A stretch of 64,000 bases of DNA, from NCBI GenBank assembly GCA_002435865.1, contig DIWV01000010.1, positions 137,699 to 201,698 on the forward strand. Reading direction: 5' to 3'. The translations under genes and the position numbers were made by a program. The stretch comes from Cloacimonetes bacterium UBA6097. GTDB lineage: Bacteria > Cloacimonadota > Cloacimonadia > Cloacimonadales > Cloacimonadaceae. Every line of letters begins with the position of its first letter. Within the stretch, counting starts at the first letter, position 1. The notes under the pieces are model-generated. The model saw nothing but the letters and a program-made list of their open reading frames with translations. It was not told the DNA's origin and did no database searches. Shown here piece by piece: positions 15,990 to 26,335 of this stretch.

Positions 15990-18900
15990 CTATTTCATCA
16001 ATAACATCTTCTTTGTTGTTATGTGCCCATCGATATTAAGCCTGTAGAAATAAACACCGGAACTTACTCTCTTTCCATTATCATCGTCTGAATTCCAGAC
16101 AGTTTTATATATCCCTTTGCTTTTTGTGTCACTAAGTAAGTGTCTAACTGCCTGCCCTTTGATATTATAAACTACTAGTTCACATTTTGATGTTTTAGGA
16201 GTTGAAAACATGATTGTTGTCGTCGGATTAAATGGATTAGGATAATTATTCGTGGTAGTTATTACATCAGGAATATGAAATGTTTGTTCTCCTGGAATCG
16301 GTCTATTCATAACTATATCCAGAATTGAGTTTCCAATTTGTTTAGCTTGTTTAGCACTTGTTAAAGTTACACCCATAACCTGGCAGGCTGGTATTACTGC
16401 TCTATAATTATTAGCATCAGCTTCCAAATACGTATATATAATATCCAGTGTTGTCAGAAGTGAATCCATATAATCAGTACAATTCTGTAACTTATCCAAG
16501 TAACCATCAATGGCAGATTGATAATCTTTCAGCAGACGTTCACACAACAAAACGTCAAGGTATGCTCCGTTTGCAAGCTTTGTGCTTGGATACAACTCAT
16601 ATATGCCATCCAGATAATCTGCTGCCAACTGTAATTCCTCTTCAGTATCAGCTATGCAAACTAAACGGGAAGCAGCAGCTTCAGCCTCAGAATTATTTGG
16701 ATAATTTTCTATTATTGATTTGTAAATGCTTCTTGCAGTTATAAAGTCATTAGTTTCCTCATAGTATAGAGCTGTATTGAAATAACTGGCTATTAATGGA
16801 TTTCCGTTAGGATTGTCATGAATTGTTTGCTCTAAGATAGGTTCATACATCACATTCCAGGATGGTGGATAAAATGACTGTCGTATGAAATCCATATACT
16901 CTCCTGTCGTACCCCAATAATTCTCCTGACATTCTAATCCAGGCTCGGGATCAGGATATTGGTCAAATAACAGCAAAGAATATCCCTCATTAAAGATGAT
17001 GTCATTTTGATGTAATACCGGAAAGCAATCTCCATATAAGATAACTTCAGGTGACTCGGGATTATAAAAACCGGGAATATTTTGCATGTTATGCAAAAAT
17101 GTGTTAAATATTGAGCAACCCTTAACAACAGGATTGGAATTATAAGTACAGATTATACCTGCTTTTTCGTTATCTGTTATAATTGATGATTCGATAAGTG
17201 GTGATGAGTTAAACAATGCTATTCCATAGAGGTTGTTTATAATCTGGTTATGTACAAAATGATTGCCTTCTGCATCACGTACACAATCATTAAATAAAAT
17301 CCCTAAATATGCTCCATTTGCTATTGTTGTATATTCAATGCAGTATTGTTGTACACTATGCAATCTTAAACCAAAGTTACTGGAATCTATAATTGCATAT
17401 AAACTTTTTATTGTACCATAAACATTAATTACTCCAGGCATGATAATTTGACAGTATTCCAGATTAATCTGACCATCGTATGATACATTGATACCATCCC
17501 AATATTGGCTAGTATTCGATGGAACAATATTGCATATATTATCTTGAGTGCCAATAATATCTAAAAATCCGTCAACATTAATATTAAAATCTGGGCTTAT
17601 AGTCATGCTGGTGTTTCCTAACATTCTCAATATACTCCCGTGGGGTACAAACCAATCACCTGATAATGAGAAATTAGGACCTCTGAATTGCAGCAATGCC
17701 GGTGAGTTAATGTCAGAATAACTACCACTGAAGATAAACAAATCTGCATGATCTTCATTACAAATACCTTCTGCTATTAAATCATCTATTGAGAAATTTA
17801 CATAGAGATAGTTATCATCATATGCAATTCTATCTATGATGTTTGTGGGTGTGCTTTGTGGATATGGATTAGTCTGACTAACGGGAGAAGATGGCGGTAA
17901 TACACTTGAATAAGACAGTCTCGCAGTAAGTTCCCAAGGGTTAATTCCACATCTCGATATTTTAAATCGGGGTCTTATTGCTGATGTAGCATGAAATTCC
18001 ACATGCAGAGCATCACTAAGATATGAAGCATTCATACTTAAAATCCCAGGTGTATTACATTTATACACTGGAGTACTATTGACATTGATATTGACATTGA
18101 TAAAAGTCCCATCAATTATAACTAATGAATTATCTACATCAGAATCTGTGCTTGCATTATTTGGTCTTGTTAATAAATAGAATTTTGCATCAGTATTAAT
18201 TGAGCAAATCGTTGAGTACTCTGCAGAAATAATAGAACCATTACTACATCCGCTATAGGTTGTGCTTGGATCAAATTGATGAGTTGTAGGATTATATGTA
18301 TGCGATTTGCTGTTAATACTTGTGCCATAATGCCCTACGGGGGTATTAATGGTCTGGGTTATCAACTGATCATCATCATAGTGTTCTCTAGGTGCTATAA
18401 CAGTTAGGAATTTTGGATTAACTCCATTTACAACTGTCCTGATTCTTTTATGGTCAATTCCCGGATGAGGTTGATTATCCGCTCCTCCAGCTGATGAATC
18501 TCCACCTTTATATTCTAAAATTAGATTATCCATAGGAAGACGATATGGCACACCCCCCACAACATTATTTACATCATCAATGGTATTACTGAATAATAGA
18601 TTACTCCCCGAGGCAAAATCAACACAATCAATACTTGCTACGTATGAACTACTACTAGACGTTGATCCTTTAGTCAGGCTGAATCTGCTATCGACTATAG
18701 AAGATAAACCGTCAGGATCATTAGAAAAACCCATTTGCAGAAGATTCCAATATATCTTATCAGTGGTTGCTAAGGATATCAAATCATCATAGACAAAAAA
18801 CAAACCTCCATCTCTGATATAGGTGCGGGTTAAATCCACATAAAAAGGATTATAATCAGATACAATGGGATCTGAATAATCATATCTTAAAAAAGTTTGT

Positions 18901-20723
18901 AGCATATCCGTTTCGAAATTTTGTGAAAGGTAAATCTTATACGCAGGGGATTTAAACAACTCCGCAGCAGTTGAAGGATATGCACTATATGGTGTACAAC
19001 TTGGACGATAAGAGCGCAAGTCATCATTTCCAGTCGATATAAAATTCCTATATTCATTATAAGTGTCATTATCGAAACTTATATAGCCTTCAAGAATTTC
19101 GTTACGCTCATTATTTTCTAAAGGATTTACTATAATCATATTGTGAGCATAAGGAGAATGCATCCAAACCCTTCCGTAATTCCAACCTTTATATTTATTA
19201 TTATAGCCCGGATCAATTAAAAACTGTTTTCCCCTATAGAAGAAAGAATAACTGGTCTGGTCTGCCTGGTTATGATCGCAATTCATACTATTCTTATGAG
19301 TTATATACATTGAGGGATTGTTTACGAGTTCTTCAGATAGAGTTGTGTTTAAGGGAGTTTTTTTCAAAACAGTAAATTCACTATTTGACCACGTTCCATT
19401 CTTTATACCATCCGGATAATCTGTGGCAGTTCCAAGATTTCTTGCAGGATTAGAATTGTATAGCATTAGAAAATTATTGTATGGTCCTAAGTATATTATA
19501 CCTGGATAATTGGTGCCTATCTTTCTACAATGAATATATCCGGCACATTTATTCCTAAGCGTTGCATTGTTAGTATTATTATAAAAAAACTCCGCAATTC
19601 CGTTTAATATTGAATTCGTCAAAAATTCAGAACCAGATTGGGTTAAATACTTTACATTCCCATATCCCCGATAATTCGTGTCGTTGTAAGCCCAGTCTCC
19701 CAGATAGGGTGTGGTTTTGTTAATAGCATCTTCTATCCATCCCATTATATAATTATTATTAAAATAATTTACTCCGCCCATCCTGGCAGATGTAGTAAAG
19801 AAAGGACTGGACATAGTCATAACCATGTCCAAATAACCCAGGCTTTCAATATAACCGCCTGAATTATTTGTATGAAATGCCAATAAACCTTGTCTCTGAA
19901 AATCAGCAAACTGGGGATAATTGATAGATGTAAGCATTGAATCTATTTCGCTTAAGTACTGATTCATCTTACTTTCAGTCAATGCATAAGCATTGATCTG
20001 AGCATCTTTTTTTAGCACCAATGCCCCATACCCCCAGGCAGTGCAATTTAATAACTTTAACTGTATCGTCGAAAATTCAGGAAGATATACATCATTTCCA
20101 TTCTCTTCAAAATCTGGGAATCTATTTTTTGCTATGCCCCAATAATATCTGTTGGGTGGTACAGATACACTCAGCGAATCGTATTTTGCTTTTATATAGT
20201 CTATCAATTCTACGCATGATGTTATTATTGTGCGTAGTTTATTGAGATTTGTACTGCTGGCTGAATAGTAAAAGGCGTCAAATATGGAAGATGCATCTTC
20301 CGTAAGATAACAAAGTTTCAATGATCTGGCCCATGCTTCTGTTGTCTCTGTTACCCCATTATGAGTAGATATATATGAAAGATAATAATCACGGAAATCA
20401 TTGTAATCCCAAGTAAGACCATTTAATGCTGTATTTACATCTCCAACAACATCCGCTTGATTTGCAGAAAAAAGTGCATCTTGTAATTGATTAGCCATAC
20501 CACTAACGGATGTTAATATGCCGTAGTCGCGCAAGTCAATATCATCAATTCGATATGGACCATATGTTGAGGACATGGACTGAGCCAAGAAAGGATCTGC
20601 TCCACCAAGAGAAGTTCTAAGACTATCTAGCGCGGTACTATCAAGAATCAAGGTTTGAGTTATTTGCCCAAAGGCATAACAGCTTATCCAGAATACCAAA
20701 ATGACACATAAAAAACGTTTCAT
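15990..20723 (-). CDS. Giant secreted heparinase II/III-like protein with beta-helix and FlgD-like C-terminal sorting domain
   Basis: 1577 residues from ATG 20723, which has AAGGAG 6 nt upstream. Order: signal peptide (1-19, ending CYAFG); a helical domain to about 440 as in the alpha/alpha toroid of polysaccharide lyases; a heparinase II/III-like beta domain with CDHNQADQTSYSFFYRGK at about 482-499 and LIDPGY; a right-handed beta-helix region (about 1090-1290, repeated NN/short-strand turns such as NNLYGIALFNSSPLIESS); a TPR-like helical part; and a final 85-residue domain beginning NNYPNPFNPTTTI and ending YFYRLNIDGHITTKKMLLMK. The last is the type A sorting domain of type IX-like secretion. 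Uronate-polysaccharide or glycan binding/cleavage is inferred; catalytic residues beyond the His motif were not confirmed. The start lies 10 nt after the stop of the preceding gene. Confidence 0.8.
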   Translation of the reverse strand: MKRFLCVILVFWISCYAFGQITQTLILDSTALDSLRTSLGGADPFLAQSMSSTYGPYRIDDIDLRDYGILTSVSGMANQLQDALFSANQADVVGDVNTALNGLTWDYNDFRDYYLSYISTHNGVTETTEAWARSLKLCYLTEDASSIFDAFYYSASSTNLNKLRTIITSCVELIDYIKAKYDSLSVSVPPNRYYWGIAKNRFPDFEENGNDVYLPEFSTIQLKLLNCTAWGYGALVLKKDAQINAYALTESKMNQYLSEIDSMLTSINYPQFADFQRQGLLAFHTNNSGGYIESLGYLDMVMTMSSPFFTTSARMGGVNYFNNNYIMGWIEDAINKTTPYLGDWAYNDTNYRGYGNVKYLTQSGSEFLTNSILNGIAEFFYNNTNNATLRNKCAGYIHCRKIGTNYPGIIYLGPYNNFLMLYNSNPARNLGTATDYPDGIKNGTWSNSEFTVLKKTPLNTTLSEELVNNPSMYITHKNSMNCDHNQADQTSYSFFYRGKQFLIDPGYNNKYKGWNYGRVWMHSPYAHNMIIVNPLENNERNEILEGYISFDNDTYNEYRNFISTGNDDLRSYRPSCTPYSAYPSTAAELFKSPAYKIYLSQNFETDMLQTFLRYDYSDPIVSDYNPFYVDLTRTYIRDGGLFFVYDDLISLATTDKIYWNLLQMGFSNDPDGLSSIVDSRFSLTKGSTSSSSSYVASIDCVDFASGSNLLFSNTIDDVNNVVGGVPYRLPMDNLILEYKGGDSSAGGADNQPHPGIDHKRIRTVVNGVNPKFLTVIAPREHYDDDQLITQTINTPVGHYGTSINSKSHTYNPTTHQFDPSTTYSGCSNGSIISAEYSTICSINTDAKFYLLTRPNNASTDSDVDNSLVIIDGTFINVNINVNSTPVYKCNTPGILSMNASYLSDALHVEFHATSAIRPRFKISRCGINPWELTARLSYSSVLPPSSPVSQTNPYPQSTPTNIIDRIAYDDNYLYVNFSIDDLIAEGICNEDHADLFIFSGSYSDINSPALLQFRGPNFSLSGDWFVPHGSILRMLGNTSMTISPDFNINVDGFLDIIGTQDNICNIVPSNTSQYWDGINVSYDGQINLEYCQIIMPGVINVYGTIKSLYAIIDSSNFGLRLHSVQQYCIEYTTIANGAYLGILFNDCVRDAEGNHFVHNQIINNLYGIALFNSSPLIESSIITDNEKAGIICTYNSNPVVKGCSIFNTFLHNMQNIPGFYNPESPEVILYGDCFPVLHQNDIIFNEGYSLLLFDQYPDPEPGLECQENYWGTTGEYMDFIRQSFYPPSWNVMYEPILEQTIHDNPNGNPLIASYFNTALYYEETNDFITARSIYKSIIENYPNNSEAEAAASRLVCIADTEEELQLAADYLDGIYELYPSTKLANGAYLDVLLCERLLKDYQSAIDGYLDKLQNCTDYMDSLLTTLDIIYTYLEADANNYRAVIPACQVMGVTLTSAKQAKQIGNSILDIVMNRPIPGEQTFHIPDVITTTNNYPNPFNPTTTIMFSTPKTSKCELVVYNIKGQAVRHLLSDTKSKGIYKTVWNSDDDNGKRVSSGVYFYRLNIDGHITTKKMLLMK

Positions 20724-20733
20724 AACATTCTCC

Positions 20734-22236
20734 TTATTTAACAAGTAAGATTTTTTTCGATATATGCTTTTTATCTGATTTTACCTTTAAGATATAAGTT
20801 CCGGTTGCACACATCTTGCCCTTATCATCTTTGCCGTCCCAGGTTGATTCGTATACGCCATTAGTTTTGGATGTAAAATTAAAAGTTTTAACCAACTGCC
20901 CTTTAACATTATAGATACGAATTGGGATACTCTTTTCCTTAATCCTGTAATTGGATGTTATCTTTAGGTAAATAAAATCATTCATAGGATTAGGGTAGGC
21001 ACATAGCGTAAACTCAGGTTTGGGTATTGTCTCATCTTCTGTTGCAGTTCCGTCGGGATGTAGCTTAACAATGGTTAAGCCGAAATCTCCAAAATCATCG
21101 TTACCAAAGACATGAACAACGCTGCTATCCGGCAAAACAGTGATACAATCTGTGGGTTGATCTAAATTAAAAGGTGATACCATAGACCAATCCCAACCCA
21201 ATTGACCCTGCATATCGTAACTAGAAATGTGAACTGCCTCATTGAAAACTTCAATGGAATAATCACCATAAAAGCCGGACAGGTATATTCCCTGGCTATG
21301 CCCAACTATTGAATAGTAACTCCCTACGCAGATTGTATCGCTCATCTGGATTGTATAAAGACTGTCCAAACCGGTGCCCGATACCCGATAGATACTGAAT
21401 TGATTGCGGTAGTTATTATTATATGCCCGGTAGCCGAATACGATTTCATTGGATATTGGAATTTTCGTAATGGGTATATCCTGGCCTCGACAAAGCGGAA
21501 TATTTGTATCTCTTCTCCAGATGATATTACCATTCCAGTCAGTTTTAACCACACTGGCAAAGCGGTCTGTGAACTGACACGAGGCAACCGGCATGCCATC
21601 AGTATCGAGTTCCATATCGTATGCTACAGCAAATCTCAATCCGGGTTGTATCCATAAAGAATCAGCCGGATAGCTACGTGTTGATAATGTATCACCTTGT
21701 GTATTCAACCGCATAAAGAAAGAAGATGAATTTATGCCACCTATAGCAAAGATATCTCCATTCGGTAATCTCAGTGCCTTATTTACTCCAGCACTAGGAA
21801 TTGAAATGGCTTGTAAAAAAGAGGTTTCTTGAGGAGTTATCCAACCTAATCTGAAATAAAATGGTTGATTATTGATGATAAAATTTACTCTTCCATCAGC
21901 TTCCTGATCAATCGCAACAATAGAAGGGTCGCCCCAGCCAATAAAGTCTCTGCTCCACCATTGCCATTGACAGTTGCCATTTGCATCCAGTTTGATAGCT
22001 CCGCAATCTGCGGCTGTCCCTTGATCAGGATATTCTCCATAATGCGCCAGGCAGTCACCTAAGATAATCACACCCCCATCCGGAGTGGGATAGATCTGTT
22101 TGGGTGTGTATTGCGGGTCATACAAATCGGTTAAAGGTAACTGAATCGGTATATTCCGCACATAACGTACTTGCGCTAACACGATAGTTGCTGTCATTAA
22201 AAACAAGCAACAGCATAGCAATGTCTTTGTTTTCAT
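20734..22236 (-). CDS. Secreted protein with beta-propeller-like repeats and FlgD-like C-terminal sorting domain
   Basis: 500 residues from ATG 22236 (GAAGG about 5 nt upstream); the open frame continues upstream without signal-peptide sense. The signal peptide MKTKTLLCCCLFLMTATIVL ends at AQ. Residues 30-400 hold repeated short strand units with GGVIILGD, GDIFAIGG, SIVGHSQGIYLSGF and SVVHVFGND, as in self-reported propeller (delta-60-like) repeats. The C-terminus has AYPNPMND and ends FNFTSKTNGVYESTWDGKDD..YILKV..KILLVK, the type A sorting domain. It shares this tail with the giant protein downstream and overlaps that gene's ribosome binding site with its stop codon, implying coupled translation. 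The function is unknown. Confidence 0.75.
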   Translation of the reverse strand: MKTKTLLCCCLFLMTATIVLAQVRYVRNIPIQLPLTDLYDPQYTPKQIYPTPDGGVIILGDCLAHYGEYPDQGTAADCGAIKLDANGNCQWQWWSRDFIGWGDPSIVAIDQEADGRVNFIINNQPFYFRLGWITPQETSFLQAISIPSAGVNKALRLPNGDIFAIGGINSSSFFMRLNTQGDTLSTRSYPADSLWIQPGLRFAVAYDMELDTDGMPVASCQFTDRFASVVKTDWNGNIIWRRDTNIPLCRGQDIPITKIPISNEIVFGYRAYNNNYRNQFSIYRVSGTGLDSLYTIQMSDTICVGSYYSIVGHSQGIYLSGFYGDYSIEVFNEAVHISSYDMQGQLGWDWSMVSPFNLDQPTDCITVLPDSSVVHVFGNDDFGDFGLTIVKLHPDGTATEDETIPKPEFTLCAYPNPMNDFIYLKITSNYRIKEKSIPIRIYNVKGQLVKTFNFTSKTNGVYESTWDGKDDKGKMCATGTYILKVKSDKKHISKKILLVK

Positions 22237-22282
22237 AATGCCTTCTTTTATGCCAAACGAGTAGAGGAAACACTCATATTTA

Positions 22283-22311
22283 TCAATAATATGTACGATA
22301 TTATCTGTCAA
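22283..22311 (-). promoter_or_regulatory. Likely promoter of the secreted-protein pair
   Basis: Minus-strand TTGACA (22306-22311) and TATTGA (22283-22288) with 17 bp between them, about 40 nt before the start codon at 22236. Confidence 0.45.
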
Positions 22312-22624
22312 TATAATAAATGCTTAAATATAGTCTTATTAATCTACTATTTGCTGATTATTTTTACTTGGTATCAGGAAAATCTGGATTGGAATGAATG
22401 TTCAAGCTAACCGGGAAATCACTTTATTGGTTTTTTGATATCATTTTTTGATATACATAAAACTTTCTATTCCTACAGGCTCTGTATTCTTTTTATGAAG
22501 AACGTTATGCTACCTTCATTATCAGTAATCATTTAAATAATGAGGGATATATCTTTTATGAAAATTGCTATTTACAAAAATCATGCCAAATCTAAAAATA
22601 ATTTTAATTCAAACCTGCTTTTAC
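22312..22624. other. Divergent intergenic region
   Basis: AT-rich stretch between the minus-strand secreted-protein genes and plus-strand lptB. Apart from the two promoters at its edges I see no gene, repeat or strong hairpin in it; TTTTTTGATATCATTTTTTGATAT is a short direct repeat of TTTTTTGATAT at about 22433-22454. Confidence 0.5.
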
Positions 22625-22653
22625 TTGACAAAATAGGATAAGTTTTATATCTT
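22625..22653 (+). promoter_or_regulatory. Promoter of the lptB-rpoN operon
   Basis: TTGACA at 22625-22630, 17-bp spacer, TATCTT at 22648-22653. The predicted start falls on or one base before the ATG at 22660, which has no ribosome binding site, so the message may be leaderless. Confidence 0.6.
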
Positions 22654-22659
22654 AGAATT

Positions 22660-23403
22660 ATGGATAAACATAAGATTCGAGCGGAAAATCTCGTTAAAAT
22701 ATATGGTAAAAGACGTGTCGTAAATGACCTCAGTCTGGAGATATCTCAAGGTGAAGTAGTTGGAATTCTTGGTCCCAATGGGGCAGGAAAAACCACGACT
22801 TTCTATATGATATTGGGATTGACAAAACCAAATACGGGAAATGTATATTTTGACGAGACTGAGATTTCCAAAAAGCCTATGTTTAAAAGAGCACGGCTTG
22901 GAATTGGATATCTGGCACAGGCACCTTCAATATTTCACAAATTAACTGTCGAGCAAAACATTATGGCAATCCTGGAAACTCTTCCTATGGCTAAGCATGA
23001 CAGGAAAATCAAGCTTGAAGAGTACCTTGCTGAGCTTAATCTTACTCCCCTTGCCAAGCAAAAAGCTTATACATTGTCAGGTGGAGAAAGACGCAAGCTG
23101 GAAATCACCAGGGCTTTGGTAACAAATCCTACTTTCCTTTTTATGGACGAACCTTTTGCCGGAGTTGATCCAATTGCAGTTGCTGATATCCAAGATAATA
23201 TTGGCAAGCTAAAAGACAAAAATATTGGTATTATGATAACTGACCACAATGTAGTTGAAACTTTGAAAATCGTAAATCGTGCTTATATTATCTATGAAGG
23301 AAAGATAATTGTTTCAGGCAAGAGTCGTGAATTAATAAACGATGAAAAAGCCAGAGAATTGTATCTGGGTGAAAGATTTCAGATGAATACTGTATTTGAG
23401 TAA
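22660..23403 (+). CDS. lptB: LPS export ABC transporter ATP-binding protein LptB
   Basis: 247 residues. It is the ATPase driving lipopolysaccharide extraction from the inner membrane with LptF/LptG, which are not in the window. Walker A is GPNGAGKTT (38-46), the signature is LSGGERRKLEI, and Walker B is FLFMDEPFAGVDP with the H-loop in MITDHNV. The Q-loop appears as GYLAQAPSIFHKLT, the LptB form. It is followed after 6 nt by rpoN, an arrangement conserved in many diderms. The predicted promoter leaves almost no 5' leader. Confidence 0.92.
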   Translation: MDKHKIRAENLVKIYGKRRVVNDLSLEISQGEVVGILGPNGAGKTTTFYMILGLTKPNTGNVYFDETEISKKPMFKRARLGIGYLAQAPSIFHKLTVEQNIMAILETLPMAKHDRKIKLEEYLAELNLTPLAKQKAYTLSGGERRKLEITRALVTNPTFLFMDEPFAGVDPIAVADIQDNIGKLKDKNIGIMITDHNVVETLKIVNRAYIIYEGKIIVSGKSRELINDEKARELYLGERFQMNTVFE

Positions 23404-23409
23404 AAAATT

Positions 23410-24879
23410 ATGGCTTCTTTGCAACACATTCTATCTTTAAGACAAAAGCAGGAATTGGCTCTCAAGCCAAAAATGCTGCAATCTCTCAAAATGCTGTCCC
23501 TCCCTGCCCTGGAACTGGAAGTATATATCAAGCAGGAACTGATAAATAATCCCTTACTGGAATTGAGAGAAGATAAAGAAGATGAGAATCTGGAAGATTA
23601 CACCCCTGAAAGTTCAAGTGTTGAAAGTGAGACACCCCTTGAATCTACGCAAAGTGATGCAGAATTAGGGCAAAACATAACTGAAGCCAAAGAATTAACT
23701 GATACTCTTGACCAATGGAATGATTTTCATCAGGATTACAAATATGGCGGCGGCGGAGATAGTGAAAATGAAAACACAGAACATCTTGTTCGCTTTGAAG
23801 AAGATGGCAGATTTAAGTTTCTGGAACAGTTATACCCCTATAATCTGAATGATAATGAGTTTGAGTTTGCTACGGATCTGGTTGAAAACTGTGATGCTTA
23901 TGGCTTCCTTCCCAAAGATATGAATCTGTACGAATCCGCCAGGGAAAGCGGTCTTTCTCACAAAACTGCAGATAGAATTCATAATCTGATTCTTTCTTTA
24001 ACACCACAAGGTATTACAGCCAGGAGCATTTCTGAATGCCTGATGGCGCAATTGACTCCCGAACAAAAAGAAAACCGTATTCTTGTGGGTTTGGTAACTG
24101 ACCAGTTCCAGAATCTTATTCACAGAAGATATCAGAAGATTGCATCACACTTTGGTATTTCTGAAGAAGTAATCATGTCTGCCAGGGAACAGATAAGTCA
24201 CCTGGATCCCAAGCCCGGACTGAGGATACTTGCTTCAAATAACAATTATATCTTTCCCGATGTAACTATCAAGAAGATTGATGATGAGTTTATTGTTATA
24301 ATAAATGATATGATTACTCCAAATATCATTATCAGTCCACGTTACAGAAAAATGTTAGGTCATGGTTTAAAAGATAAAGAAACGATGCAGTTTGTGCGGG
24401 ATAAAATCAATTCTGCCAAGTTTTTAATCAAATCGATATATATGCGGATGCGAACCCTGGAGAGAGTTACACTCTCAATTATTAAACATCAGCACGATTT
24501 CTTCTACAATGGCTCAGGAGTTATGGTTCCATTAACTTATGCTGTGATTGCACAGGATTTAAGCGTAAGTGAATCAACAATATCCCGGGTAGTCAAACAT
24601 AAATATGCCGAAACTCCTTATGGAATATACGGTTTAAAAGATTTCTTCACATCAACGGCAGGAACTGATGATAATTATGAATCTGTTTCACGCCAAAGGG
24701 TAAAATCTAATATCCTGAAGTTAATTGAAGCCGAACCCAAAGACAATCCACTCAGCGATCAGGAATTGGTAGAAAAACTTCATCAGGATGGACTTACTAT
24801 TTCCCGCAGGATAATTGCCAAATACCGTGATGAGATGGGCATCCTCAACAGCCGCTTGCGCAAAGTAACAGGAAAATAA
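23410..24879 (+). CDS. rpoN: RNA polymerase sigma-54 factor
   Basis: 489 residues. Region I (1-50) is the Leu/Gln-rich activator-interacting segment (LRQKQELALKPKMLQSLKML then LELREDKED). Region II is acidic (residues 55-110). The core-binding domain follows. The DNA-binding part has the helix-turn-helix in TYAVIAQDLSVSESTISRVV, and the RpoN box is SRRIIAKYRDEMGI near the end. It directs transcription at -24/-12 promoters with AAA+ activators; none of the regulators in this window has the AAA+ domain. Confidence 0.95.
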   Translation: MASLQHILSLRQKQELALKPKMLQSLKMLSLPALELEVYIKQELINNPLLELREDKEDENLEDYTPESSSVESETPLESTQSDAELGQNITEAKELTDTLDQWNDFHQDYKYGGGGDSENENTEHLVRFEEDGRFKFLEQLYPYNLNDNEFEFATDLVENCDAYGFLPKDMNLYESARESGLSHKTADRIHNLILSLTPQGITARSISECLMAQLTPEQKENRILVGLVTDQFQNLIHRRYQKIASHFGISEEVIMSAREQISHLDPKPGLRILASNNNYIFPDVTIKKIDDEFIVIINDMITPNIIISPRYRKMLGHGLKDKETMQFVRDKINSAKFLIKSIYMRMRTLERVTLSIIKHQHDFFYNGSGVMVPLTYAVIAQDLSVSESTISRVVKHKYAETPYGIYGLKDFFTSTAGTDDNYESVSRQRVKSNILKLIEAEPKDNPLSDQELVEKLHQDGLTISRRIIAKYRDEMGILNSRLRKVTGK

Positions 24880-24916
24880 CGTCGTAGTTTTATATTAGTC
24901 TTTAACAGGAGAAAGA

Positions 24917-26317
24917 TTGAAACATTATCAGGTAGCAGTAATTGGTGGCGGACCGGGTGGATACGAAGCAGCCATCAGATTAAACCAATATGGAATTGAT
25001 TGTGTATTAATAGAAAAAGAAAGAATTGGCGGTGTGTGCCTGAACTGGGGCTGCATACCAACCAAGGCGCTTGTTAAATCATCTGAATTATGGCACGAAA
25101 TCTCTGTTGCAGATTCTTTTGGCTTATCCGCTTCTCAGAATATTCTGGATTATACCAAAGTATTTGAGAGAAAGAACGAAGTTGTTGAGAAGCTTGTTTC
25201 AGGGGTGGAATTCCTGTTTGAAAAAAGAAAAATACCCGTTCTCAAAGCTACCGTAACATCTCTGACCAAAACTAACGGGACATATATAGTAACAACAGAT
25301 GCTGAAGATGATATCAGTGCAGAATATGTTATTGTAGCTACAGGTTCTGTTCCCAAAGAACTGCCGGATATCAGAATTAACGAAACAAATATACTTTCTT
25401 CAACCGGCATATTAAGATTAGACAAATTACCTTCTTCCCTGGCAGTTATCGGCGGAGGAATAATCGGATGCGAATTTGCTTCCATCTATGCTGCTTTCGG
25501 TGTAGAAGTATATATCATCGAATTCCTTCCAACACTGATATCTACAGAAGATGACGAAATTGCCAAACGGTTGGCAGTATTTCTTAAAAAAAGCGGAATA
25601 AAAGTAAAAACCGGTGTAAGCGTAGAGAGTTTCAAAGAAGTAAACGGAAACTTAAGCCTGCAACTGTCTGACGGAACCAATCTGGAAGTTGAAAAAGTTC
25701 TTCTTAGTGTTGGCAGGAATCCGGTTTTTAATATTAATTGCAAACCTGATTCACCGTCTTTCAGCAAAGGAGCTCTGGCAATTGATAACTTTATGAGAAC
25801 TTCCCTGCCAAACTTGTATGCCATCGGAGATGTAACGGCAAAACTGCCTTTGGCACACACAGCCAGTAAACAGGGTTTACTTGTTGCAGAGCATATCCGT
25901 TCACAGATACAAAACACTGAATTAAATATCCATAAACTTATATATGAAAATATACCCAGATGCATTTTTACTAATCCTGAAGTAGGTTCTTGCGGACTTA
26001 CTGAAAAACAGGCATCTGAATTATTAGGAGAAATCAAAGTTGGCAAATTTCTCTTTACTGCCAACGGTAAAGCATTAGCAGGAGGTAATACAAACGGATT
26101 TGTTAAGATTATTGCCAAAGCAGATGATTTACAGATTGTCGGAATGCATATAATCGGACCTAATGCAGCAGAATTAATTGCTCAGGGAAGCATTCTGATA
26201 AATTTAAAAGCTAAGGCAGAAGACGTTGAAAAGGTCGTGTTTGCCCATCCGACATTATCGGAAGCAATCATGGAAGCAATTGAAGACCTGCAAGGTCATT
26301 CAATTCATAAAATGTAA
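24917..26317 (+). CDS. lpdA: Dihydrolipoamide dehydrogenase (E3)
   Basis: 466 residues starting with TTG at 24917, supported by AGGAG 5 nt upstream and by the family start MKHYQVAVIGGGPGGYEAA. This FAD flavoprotein reoxidises lipoamide of 2-oxoacid dehydrogenases or the glycine cleavage system. The redox pair is C41/C46 in GGVCLNWGCIPTK. The NAD-binding Rossmann is AVIGGGIIGCEFASIYAAFG, and the second FAD contact is YAIGDVT. The catalytic His-Glu is in FAHPTLSEAIMEAI near the end. Its place between rpoN and hpf is unusual, and no E1/E2 genes are nearby. Confidence 0.93.
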   Translation: MKHYQVAVIGGGPGGYEAAIRLNQYGIDCVLIEKERIGGVCLNWGCIPTKALVKSSELWHEISVADSFGLSASQNILDYTKVFERKNEVVEKLVSGVEFLFEKRKIPVLKATVTSLTKTNGTYIVTTDAEDDISAEYVIVATGSVPKELPDIRINETNILSSTGILRLDKLPSSLAVIGGGIIGCEFASIYAAFGVEVYIIEFLPTLISTEDDEIAKRLAVFLKKSGIKVKTGVSVESFKEVNGNLSLQLSDGTNLEVEKVLLSVGRNPVFNINCKPDSPSFSKGALAIDNFMRTSLPNLYAIGDVTAKLPLAHTASKQGLLVAEHIRSQIQNTELNIHKLIYENIPRCIFTNPEVGSCGLTEKQASELLGEIKVGKFLFTANGKALAGGNTNGFVKIIAKADDLQIVGMHIIGPNAAELIAQGSILINLKAKAEDVEKVVFAHPTLSEAIMEAIEDLQGHSIHKM

Positions 26318-26335
26318 TCATTAAGGAGGTTTATC

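Noticed and set aside
24907..24919. lpd frame thought to lack a start codon
   Set aside because: TTG at 24917 has a strong AGGAG site at the right distance and the family N-terminus begins there.
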